Positions 42,686-50,752 of a DNA stretch of 50,752 nucleotides are shown in pieces. Within the stretch, counting starts at the first letter, position 1; each line of letters starts with the position of its first letter. Under the pieces are notes generated by a model. The model saw only the letters and a list, made by a program, of their open reading frames with translations, was not told the DNA's origin and did not search any database. The DNA lies in assembly GCA_019347805.1 (NCBI GenBank), contig JAHWKR010000021.1, positions 1 to 50,752 on the forward strand, written 5' to 3'. This DNA is from Methanobacteriota archaeon (lineage in GTDB: Archaea; Thermoplasmatota; E2; JACPAO01; JAHWKR01). Made by a program: the position numbers and the translations under genes.

Positions 42686-43891
42686 GTGTCCGATGTGCCT
42701 TGGCCGCGTGTCGTCCTCCATGTCGACATGGACGCGTTCTTCGCGGCGGTCGAGCAGCGCGACCATCCCGAGTGGCGCGGCCGGCCGGTCGTGGTGGGTG
42801 CGGACCCGAAGGGCGGGGAGGGGCGCGGTGTGGTGTCGACGGCGAGCTATGAGGCGCGGCGTTTCGGCATCGGTTCGGCGATGCCGATCTCGCACGCTTA
42901 TCGTGCCTGTCCGGACGCGGTCTTCGTGCGGCCCGACATCGAGCGTTATCGGGTCGAGGCGGGCCGTTTGCGGCGCGTCTTCCGCGAGTCGGCGGGGGAT
43001 GCGGTCGAGCCGGTCTCCATCGACGAGGCATACCTGGAGGTGACGTCGGCCGTGCGCGAGGGACGTTATCGGGACGGTGCCGAGGCGGGGCGGGAGCTCA
43101 AGCGGCGGGTCTTCGAGGAAACGGCTCTGACCTGCTCGGTCGGTGTGGCACCCTCCAAGTCGGTGGCGAAGATCGCGTCCGACATGCAGAAGCCGGATGG
43201 CCTCACGGTCGTCCCGCCGGACGATGTCCGCACGTTCCTGGAGCCGTTGCCGGTGCGGCGGCTGCAGGGTGTGGGTCCGAAGACGGCGGCGGCGCTCACC
43301 GAGGAGAGCATCGAGACGATCGGCGACCTGGCGCGGCGGCCGTCGTCGTGGATGACGGAGCGCTTCGGCAAGAACGGCGCTTGGCTGCTCGGTCTGGCCC
43401 GTGGGGAGGACGACCGACCGGTGGAGCCGGACCAGGGGCTTCCCAAGTCGCGGAGCGAGGAGCACACCTTCGAGCGCGACACGGCCGATGCCAGCGCCAT
43501 CAACCGTGTGGTACGGACCATGGCGCGGGAGCTTGTCGATGAAATGCGCGCCGAAGGCATCCTGTTCCGCGTGGTCGGACTGAAGATCCGGACAGAGGCG
43601 TTCGAGACCTTCACGCGCGCCACGACGCTTCGGGCGCCGACCCACCGCTCTGGGCCGGTCCTCGCGATCTTGCGGGAACAGCTCGAGGAGTTCCTGGACG
43701 GCCGGCGTCGCTATCGCCTTGTAGGGGTGCGGCTGGCTGGCCTCGAGCGCGACATCGGTCAGCGGACACTGGAGGAATATGTCGTGGACGCGGGGGAGGC
43801 GACGGGGCCGCTCTCCCGGTTCCCGCCCTGGTCGGTGCCGGGGGCGACCGTGCCGCGGCCGGGTCAATGGCGTTTCGGCCGGGACGTCTAG
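42686..43891 (+). CDS. dinB: DNA polymerase IV (Y-family, DinB)
   Basis: Translesion polymerase of about 401 aa. Catalytic acids: Asp14 in LHVDMDAFFA and Asp113-Glu114 in SIDEAYLEV; also YEARRFGI (steric region), CSVGVAPSKSVAKIASDMQKPDG, the thumb HhH (LQGVGPKTAAALTE) and a little-finger domain with EEHTFERDT. A GTG was chosen; a TTG nine codons upstream suits the TATA spacing better and is equally possible. No clear PCNA-binding motif at the C-terminus. It extends tail to tail with nothing, ending about 110 bp before an exonuclease gene on the same strand, perhaps a repair cluster. Confidence 0.93.
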   Translation: MSDVPWPRVVLHVDMDAFFAAVEQRDHPEWRGRPVVVGADPKGGEGRGVVSTASYEARRFGIGSAMPISHAYRACPDAVFVRPDIERYRVEAGRLRRVFRESAGDAVEPVSIDEAYLEVTSAVREGRYRDGAEAGRELKRRVFEETALTCSVGVAPSKSVAKIASDMQKPDGLTVVPPDDVRTFLEPLPVRRLQGVGPKTAAALTEESIETIGDLARRPSSWMTERFGKNGAWLLGLARGEDDRPVEPDQGLPKSRSEEHTFERDTADASAINRVVRTMARELVDEMRAEGILFRVVGLKIRTEAFETFTRATTLRAPTHRSGPVLAILREQLEEFLDGRRRYRLVGVRLAGLERDIGQRTLEEYVVDAGEATGPLSRFPPWSVPGATVPRPGQWRFGRDV

Positions 43892-44001
43892 CGGCGAAAG
43901 TGTCCGATCAGTGCGCTTCAGGGCGGCTCTTTTAAAGATGGAGGCGACGTACGGAGGCGGGGGGGCGGAGCGGGCGCAGGTCCGCATCGACGAGGTCCAC
44001 G

Positions 44002-44925
44002 ATGGCACAGGGCAGCAGACGACAGCACCCCGTGGCGACCCAGACGGAGCCCGCGGCCGATCCGAAGACCTGGATCAAACGCTATCCGGACGTGCCGGCG
44101 GCCGACTCCCGGGAGATCATCGAGTTGCGCCAGTTGCCGCTCGTCGGGGCGACCCGGGCGCAGTTGTTCTGGCTCCTCGGGGTGCGCAAGTTGGCCGACA
44201 TCGCCGCGCTCGACGAGACGGAGTTCCGCAGCGACCCGCGCGTGGCGGCCTATCCCGATGGGAGCATCGTCGACGCGTTCCCCCTCATCCAGGGCTATGC
44301 CAAGGCCATCACGGAGAACCGGGCGCTCGTCTATGGCGCCGATCCGGCCTTGGAGTCGGTCGAGGGGCCGCTCGTCTATTTCGACCTCGAGTTCAACGCG
44401 GGTGTGCACGAGATCTTCCTTTGGGGCCTCAAGCGGTCGGGAGATGTCCCGGTGGAACAATGGTTCTCCCACCGGCGCGAGGACCAGCGGGCCGACCGGG
44501 AGCGGTTCATCACCCTGGTGGAGGAGGAGGACCCGCTTTTCGTCGCCTATGGCTCGTTGGCGTCGGACGAGGTGGCGATCCGCGAGGCGGCAAGGAGCCA
44601 CGATCTCGAGGGCTCCTGGTTGCGCAAGATGCGGTTCCTTGATCTTTTGAAGCGCTTCATCTTCACCGAGTCGCCCGAGACGCAACGGGTCTACCTGCCG
44701 GTGCGCAAGCTCAAGTGCGAGCATGTGGCGGTCTTCTTCGGCTACAAGAAGCCGCGTTCGATCGACGTGCGCGACGGCTATCACGCGCTCAAGCTCTACC
44801 AGCGTTACAAGCGTCGCCCGGAGCCGTCCATCCGCGACCGCCTCTGCCGCTACAACGCCGAGGACCTCTACCAGACCGAGCTCATCTTCGAGGGCCTCAA
44901 GGAACTCTTTCGTCAAGAAGAGTGA
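44002..44925 (+). CDS. RNase H-fold exonuclease with HhH-like domain
   Basis: A 307-aa protein matching the predicted exonuclease of the RNase_H_2 type found in RecB/TM0106-like proteins. The first 100 residues contain a helix-hairpin-helix-like part (LRQLPLVGATRAQLFWLLGVRKLADIAAL). Then VYFDLEFNAG gives the DEDD-style acids Asp128 and Glu130, and the end (DGYHALKLYQRYKRRPEPSIRDRLCRYNAEDLYQTELI) supplies the last acid-rich helix. It probably trims single-stranded DNA. ATG start at MAQGSRRQ. It follows dinB, which hints at a repair role. Confidence 0.78.
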   Translation: MAQGSRRQHPVATQTEPAADPKTWIKRYPDVPAADSREIIELRQLPLVGATRAQLFWLLGVRKLADIAALDETEFRSDPRVAAYPDGSIVDAFPLIQGYAKAITENRALVYGADPALESVEGPLVYFDLEFNAGVHEIFLWGLKRSGDVPVEQWFSHRREDQRADRERFITLVEEEDPLFVAYGSLASDEVAIREAARSHDLEGSWLRKMRFLDLLKRFIFTESPETQRVYLPVRKLKCEHVAVFFGYKKPRSIDVRDGYHALKLYQRYKRRPEPSIRDRLCRYNAEDLYQTELIFEGLKELFRQEE

Positions 44926-44994
44926 CATGTCTTCCCGATGATCTCCTGAAGGTCGTCGACTGGGGAGATATGTTCGGCTTTTGACCCAAAACGG

Positions 44995-45002
44995 TCTAAA
45001 GG
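44995..45002 (+). promoter_or_regulatory. TATA-like box for the 105-aa membrane protein
   Basis: TCTAAAGG about 26 nt before the ATG; no Shine-Dalgarno sequence is seen, so a leaderless start is likely. Confidence 0.35.
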
Positions 45003-45024
45003 AAAACAGGGTCCTCCACGACAT

Positions 45025-45342
45025 ATGGCAAGGACAGCCACCAGTACCACGGATTGGGACAAGGTCATCGGCATCATCAGCATCATCCTTGGTGTGCTCG
45101 TCTTGATCGGCGAGCTCTCCTTCACCGGCATCGTGCCGTTCATCGGGATCTTGCTCATCGTCCTCGGTATCCTGATGTTCGTCAACATCGTCCGCGGCTC
45201 GAATCTCGTGGCGGCCGGTTTCGTGGTGCTGGGGATCCTGCTCGCCGTCAATTTCCTCAACATCCCCGGGACATTGGCGCGCGTACTCGACCTTGTCGTC
45301 GGGGTGGCGCTCATCGTCTACGGGATCTTCGTGCTGAAGTAG
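45025..45342 (+). CDS. small integral membrane protein, unknown
   Basis: A 105-aa protein that is almost all membrane: three or four hydrophobic segments (VIGIISIILGVLVLIGEL, IVPFIGILLIVLGILMFV, LVAAGFVVLGILLAVNFL, VVGVALIVYGIFVL) with very short loops and a polar N-terminus. Family not recognised; it resembles small archaeal membrane proteins of unknown role. Transcribed from its own TATA-like box and followed by a surface-protein gene about 125 bp away. Confidence 0.75.
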   Translation: MARTATSTTDWDKVIGIISIILGVLVLIGELSFTGIVPFIGILLIVLGILMFVNIVRGSNLVAAGFVVLGILLAVNFLNIPGTLARVLDLVVGVALIVYGIFVLK

Positions 45343-45435
45343 TCCTGGAAAGGTTCCAGGTGCAGGAGACGGCGGCAGTCCCGCGGGGCCGCTCGCGCTT
45401 GGCCAGCCCCGCTCATGCCGTCTTCATCGTCACAA

Positions 45436-45444
45436 CCATTATCA
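45436..45444 (+). promoter_or_regulatory. TATA-like box for the surface-protein gene
   Basis: CCATTATCA ends about 24 nt before the ATG, the usual spacing for a leaderless archaeal gene. Confidence 0.4.
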
Positions 45445-45467
45445 CACCCCTTCCGGTTCGGGGTCCT

Positions 45468-48079
<2,612 letters not shown>

Positions 48080-48080
48080 T

Positions 48081-48089
48081 CATAAATAG
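48081..48089 (-). promoter_or_regulatory. TATA box for thiC
   Basis: The minus strand reads CTATTTATG about 65 nt before the ATG; the leader would be about 40 nt and contains the AGGAGG ribosome-binding site. Confidence 0.45.
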
Positions 48090-48101
48090 CTAATGAGAAC
48101 T

Positions 48102-48116
48102 GATAACCAGGTTATC
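48102..48116. promoter_or_regulatory. palindrome upstream of thiC, possible operator
   Basis: GATAACC-A-GGTTATC is a perfect 7-1-7 inverted repeat, about 13-20 nt upstream of the thiC TATA box. Its length and position suit binding by a dimeric regulator, most likely an activator acting just upstream of the promoter. No regulator gene is nearby. Confidence 0.5.
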
Positions 48117-48123
48117 GGGGAGG

Positions 48124-48160
48124 GGTCTGGGGAGGGGGCCAGTAGCCCCTCCCCAGGACC
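48124..48160. terminator. 14-bp GC hairpin after the lipoprotein gene
   Basis: GGTC plus TGGGGAGGGG pairs with CCCCTCCCCA plus GACC, with a single bulged G and an 8-nt loop, lying between thiC and the lipoprotein gene stop. It could end lipoprotein transcripts, but no T-run follows on the minus strand. Confidence 0.4.
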
Positions 48161-48242
48161 CGCTCGTGGTTTCCATGTCGTTTGTTGAGCAGATTCCCTT
48201 GGTCGGGCTCGGATGCCCGTCCAGCGGTGCCCCATTGTGCAC

Positions 48243-48644
48243 TCAGGCCGAATTGATGCTGAGCCCGACATTGCCGGTGAAGTCGCGGAACTCGATGACG
48301 ATCTTCCAGGTGCCGGGGGTGCCGGACGAGCTGAGCCCGCCCGTGCCATCGTTCTCGGACGAGAACGAATGGGAGTAGACCTGCTTGCCCGTCGAGTCCT
48401 TGATGTTGACATTGAAGGCCCCACCCGACGATTGACCACCGAAATCGACCCTGGCCTTGAGGCTGGGGTTTTCCCAATCATAGTCCTTCGTCTCGTCCAT
48501 GTTGGCGACCTGTCCACCGAGCGAGAACGCGCCGGGGTTGTTGCTGACGCCGAGGTTGGAGCCGGTGCAACCGGACAACACGATTGTGGCCGCGAGCGCG
48601 AGCGCGATGACGGTGAGCGAGGGCCGATAGGAGGTTCCACGCAT
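48243..48644 (-). CDS. small lipoprotein, unknown function
   Basis: A 133-aa exported lipoprotein: signal with LTVIALALAATIVLSGC and lipobox Cys26, a Ser/Asn/Gly linker and a beta-strand-rich domain (ARVDFGGQSSGGAFNVNIKD, TWKIVIEFRDFTGNVGLSI), possibly a pre-peptidase-C-like or beta-sandwich fold. Family not recognised. A TATA box 27 nt before the ATG (GCTTATATC on the minus strand) supports the start and a leaderless mRNA. Confidence 0.82.
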   Translation of the reverse strand: MRGTSYRPSLTVIALALAATIVLSGCTGSNLGVSNNPGAFSLGGQVANMDETKDYDWENPSLKARVDFGGQSSGGAFNVNIKDSTGKQVYSHSFSSENDGTGGLSSSGTPGTWKIVIEFRDFTGNVGLSINSA

Positions 48645-48666
48645 GGAAAGAGGGACCGAAGGTGGA

Positions 48667-48675
48667 GATATAAGC
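48667..48675 (-). promoter_or_regulatory. TATA box for the small lipoprotein gene
   Basis: GATATAAGC on the plus strand, GCTTATATC on the minus strand, about 27 nt before the ATG of the lipoprotein; a strong match. Confidence 0.5.
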
Positions 48676-48748
48676 CTTGATGGCGAACAGAAACACAGGC
48701 GATGCGCCTTCCACAATGCTATTGCCCCGAGCCGCCATGACCGCCTTC

Positions 48749-49042
48749 ATGACCGAGCGGAGCACCACACAACTGAGACCCCCCGAGCCGTGGACCCGGG
48801 ACGATGGACAGGAGCGCATCGGCCTTGAGGTCAAGACGAAGGACTTCCTCACCGCCATCGGCATCGTCAACGAGGTGGCAAGGATCGCCGAGGAAGAGAA
48901 GCACCACCCCGACCTCCACATCGAAGGCTGGAACACGCTCCGCATCGAGACCTACACCCATACCGAGGGGAAGGTGACGAAGAAGGACATCAAGCTCGCC
49001 GAACGGATCAGCGCCCTCTTGACGGAGAAAGGACTGGCCTGA
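48749..49042 (+). CDS. pterin-4a-carbinolamine dehydratase, copy 1
   Basis: Recycles 4a-hydroxytetrahydropterin after aromatic amino-acid hydroxylation, or acts in other roles where no hydroxylase exists. The 97-aa product has the family pattern: His52 and His53 with Pro54, His57, Trp61, His71 and Asp80 in KHHPDLHIEGWNTLRIETYTH. Start chosen as the ATG giving a normal N-terminus (MTERSTTQLRPPEPW); three upstream in-frame ATGs exist. A second copy follows 75 bp downstream, about 55 percent identical by eye. No hydroxylase gene is in the window. Confidence 0.85.
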   Translation: MTERSTTQLRPPEPWTRDDGQERIGLEVKTKDFLTAIGIVNEVARIAEEEKHHPDLHIEGWNTLRIETYTHTEGKVTKKDIKLAERISALLTEKGLA

Positions 49043-49117
49043 GACCGACCTCGGCCGGACGACCGCGTCATACCGCTTGGCGAACGTTGATGGTCACCCT
49101 CGACCCTCGCGGCCGCC

Positions 49118-49405
49118 ATGGAGCGACTCGACAGGACATTGGTGGACCCCCCTAAGCCGTGGGCGTGGCTCGAAAACGAGGAGAAGATCGGCTTCGCGGT
49201 CAAGACAAGCGATTTCGAGACCGCCGTCAAGATCCTGGATGAGATCGCCGAAGTCGCCGTTCGCCTCGACCACCACCCCGACCTTCACATAGAGGATTGG
49301 AACACCCTGCGTGTCGAAAGCCATAGCCATCTGTTCGGGCAGGTCACCGACAAGGACATGCAGTTCGCCGAAGCCGTGCGCGACCTGTTGAAGGGCAAGG
49401 TGTGA
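49118..49405 (+). CDS. pterin-4a-carbinolamine dehydratase, copy 2
   Basis: A 95-aa paralogue of the gene just upstream, with identical active-site spacing (His52, His53, His57, Trp61, His71 and Asp80 in DHHPDLHIEDWNTLRVESHSH). Start MERLDRTLVDPPKPW. Both keep the full catalytic pattern, so neither looks decayed. They may form a heteromer or act on different pterins, but sequence cannot tell. Orientation and spacing fit one transcription unit. Confidence 0.85.
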   Translation: MERLDRTLVDPPKPWAWLENEEKIGFAVKTSDFETAVKILDEIAEVAVRLDHHPDLHIEDWNTLRVESHSHLFGQVTDKDMQFAEAVRDLLKGKV

Positions 49406-49478
49406 GAGAGTGGGGCGGCGCAGCTTCGGATAATTCCCGCCCCAATCGTCATAACCGGCCGGTGAATCGCCCGCTTCG

Positions 49479-49982
49479 ATGCAGGTCACCATCGAGGAGC
49501 TGCCGCCGCTCCGTGTCGCTTTCGTCGTGCACGACGGGCCTCTCGATGAGACCCCGAAGGCGTTCGAGCGGCTCAAGATGTGGGTCACGGGTCATCGTGA
49601 GCCGACCGATCCGCTCGTTGCCGCCTGGGACACCGGTTCGTTCCGTACCACCGAGAACGGCCTCGAGGGCCGGGTCGAGGGCCGCATCCCGTTCGCGAAG
49701 AACGTGGCGGCGCGGGAGGCGCCGCTTCTCCATGTCGGCAAGTGGCCAGTGGACGTGAAGACGCTGCCCGCTGTCCGTTCCGCGGTGGTCGCCTACAGCG
49801 GTTCGGGGGAGGATCTGCTGCGCTTCGCGGGGGCGCTCGTCGCGTTCCTCGACAAGGAGGGGCTATCGCCCGGGGGCGAGGTGCGGTTCGTCCATTCCGA
49901 GCCGGTCGAGGAGGGGGGTGCGGTCCGCATCCGGGTCGAGGCGGTGCTCGACGGTGGGGACGCCGGCCAGCAACCCTCTTGA
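49479..49982 (+). CDS. GyrI-like effector-binding domain protein
   Basis: A 167-aa cytoplasmic protein resembling the GyrI-like small-molecule-binding (AraC effector-binding) fold: VTIEELPPLRVAFVVHDGPL at the start, then WDTGSFRTTENGLEGRVEGRIPF, and a duplicated beta-alpha pattern with GAVRIRVEAVLD near the end. There is no DNA-binding domain, so it is a stand-alone binder, perhaps for amphipathic compounds. Start ATG. It is followed 22 bp later by the DUF962 gene. Confidence 0.75.
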   Translation: MQVTIEELPPLRVAFVVHDGPLDETPKAFERLKMWVTGHREPTDPLVAAWDTGSFRTTENGLEGRVEGRIPFAKNVAAREAPLLHVGKWPVDVKTLPAVRSAVVAYSGSGEDLLRFAGALVAFLDKEGLSPGGEVRFVHSEPVEEGGAVRIRVEAVLDGGDAGQQPS

Positions 49983-50004
49983 ACCCGGTCCCCGATGGAC
50001 CTCC

Positions 50005-50400
50005 ATGGCCGAAAGACGCTTCCAGACGTTCGCGGAGTTCTGGCCGTTCTACGTGGCCCAGCACAGCAAGCGGCTCAACCGTGCCCTCCATTTCATCGGC
50101 TCGGCCCTCGGTCTTGCAGCATTGGTCGCCCTCGTCGTCCTGTGGCGCGCTTTCCCCATGAACCTGCTTTTCGTCCCTGCGGGTCTCGTCGTCGGCTACG
50201 GTTTCGCCTGGGTCGGCCATTTCGTGGTGCAGAAGAACCGGCCGGCCACGTTCCTCTATCCGTGGTGGAGCTTCGTCGGGGACTGGAAGATGTTCGTCTA
50301 CATCCTGATGTTCAGGATGGGGGGCGAGGTCGAGCGGGTCTGTGGTGGGCGTAATGTCCCGGCCCACGATGTCGAGAGGGCGCTCACTCACGCGGCGTGA
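50005..50400 (+). CDS. DUF962 / Mpo1-like membrane protein
   Basis: A 131-aa membrane protein with two or three helices and the DUF962 signatures: FWPFYVAQHSKRLNRALHFIGSALGL at the start and GFAWVGHFVVQKNRPATF with LYPWWSFVGDWKMFVYIL. In yeast the related Mpo1 is a dioxygenase acting on 2-hydroxy fatty acids with Fe and conserved histidines; whether this holds here is inference. Start ATG at MAERRFQTFAEF. It ends about 65 bp from the converging NADH-dehydrogenase-like gene. Confidence 0.85.
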   Translation: MAERRFQTFAEFWPFYVAQHSKRLNRALHFIGSALGLAALVALVVLWRAFPMNLLFVPAGLVVGYGFAWVGHFVVQKNRPATFLYPWWSFVGDWKMFVYILMFRMGGEVERVCGGRNVPAHDVERALTHAA

Positions 50401-50466
50401 CCAGCCGTACGATGCCTCGTCGACGCGTCGTCCCGTCTCGCCTCACCGAGGCTTAGCGCCGCCCCG

Positions 50467-50752
50467 CTAGGCGAGGCGTATCTTCGCTTTGTACAACGTC
50501 CTCTTGACGTGCCAAGGGATCTTGCCAGTGTAGACCATGTCCCCCGACAGCTCCGCGACGGCATAGTCGTGGCCGATGGAGACGATGATGCCCTTGACGA
50601 GGGTCGCGTAGTGTTTGTGGCGCTCCGGGTTGAGGATGTTCCAGGCGGCGATCTCGGCTTGGTGTTCGGCGGTCTGCGCGAGCTTCGGCACCCCCATCTC
50701 GCGCGGGAACTGGGCGGCGTCACCGACGATGTAGACATCGTCGCGCGCGACC
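50467..50752 (-). CDS. FAD-dependent NADH dehydrogenase-like protein, 3' part
   Basis: The C-terminal 94 or so residues of a pyridine-nucleotide-disulfide oxidoreductase, cut by the window edge. VYIVGDAAQFPREMG is the second FAD-binding motif (GD near the C-terminus), and PKLAQTAEHQAEIAAWNIL is the following helix. The tail HVKRTLYKAKIRLA resembles type-II NADH dehydrogenases, which attach to the membrane through such a segment. The first part and start lie outside the window. Confidence 0.8.
   Translation of the reverse strand, partial: VARDDVYIVGDAAQFPREMGVPKLAQTAEHQAEIAAWNILNPERHKHYATLVKGIIVSIGHDYAVAELSGDMVYTGKIPWHVKRTLYKAKIRLA

Overview
The window looks like a chromosome segment of a high-GC archaeon. 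Archaeal markers are elongation factor aEF1B with its usual small zinc-protein partner, a homodimer-type tRNA-splicing endonuclease, the split purS-purL-purQ arrangement, two HTH_10 (bacterio-opsin-activator type) regulators, lipobox lipoproteins, and TATA-like boxes about 25-30 nt before many start codons with no obvious Shine-Dalgarno sequence. I lean to a Thermoplasmatota-like euryarchaeote, but this is inference and no rRNA is present to settle it. Several genes are of bacterial type (MetK, ThiC, tryptophan 2,3-dioxygenase, Fpg), so gene exchange with bacteria is likely. GTG and TTG starts are common.

Layout. 1-9.6 kb: bacterial-type metK, a four-CBS protein, a DUF429 protein, the zinc protein/aEF1B pair followed by three hairpin repeats, a membrane protein, a MEDS sensor plus pseudo-receiver, Fpg glycosylase, a CXXC-x17-CXXC protein, an RnfC/PduS-like flavoprotein and a lipoprotein. 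9.6-16.8 kb: purS-purL-purQ-endA, then tryptophan 2,3-dioxygenase overlapping a kynureninase-like gene. 17-22.6 kb: a secreted 662-aa alanine-rich repeat protein, a low-MW phosphatase, two tandem copies of a 126-aa protein on a 900-bp period with an 81-bp tandem-repeat array between them, a YHS protein and a lipoprotein. 22.7-27.9 kb: a thioredoxin-like DUF255 protein and several unknown membrane or zinc-ribbon proteins.

27.6-32.8 kb: an operon of methyltransferase, FxsA, 3-hydroxyacyl-CoA dehydrogenase and a PLDc_N protein, then an M28 peptidase lipoprotein and a thiolase. 32.9-35 kb: tandem HTH_10 regulators. 35.2-37.9 kb: an NhaC-type antiporter and an unknown protein. 37.9-39.2 kb: a 1.36-kb interval with no convincing gene, packed with short perfect hairpins; this is the best candidate here for something undescribed, perhaps a structured RNA. 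39.2-44.9 kb: Sir2 deacylase, amidohydrolase, peroxiredoxin, membrane protein, DNA polymerase IV and a DEDD-type exonuclease. 45-50.75 kb: small membrane protein, Ig/CARDB/cupredoxin surface protein, thiC with a palindrome near its promoter, lipoprotein, two tandem pterin-4a-carbinolamine dehydratases, GyrI-like protein, DUF962 protein and the 3' part of a flavin-dependent NADH dehydrogenase-like gene.

The genes are mainly housekeeping and metabolic: purine synthesis, methionine/SAM, thiamine, CoA-thioester chemistry, tryptophan breakdown and DNA repair. A recurring theme is local duplication (126-aa genes, HTH_10 genes, PCD genes, 3'-end hairpins, 81-bp repeats). No tRNA, rRNA, CRISPR array, transposase or prophage gene was recognised.
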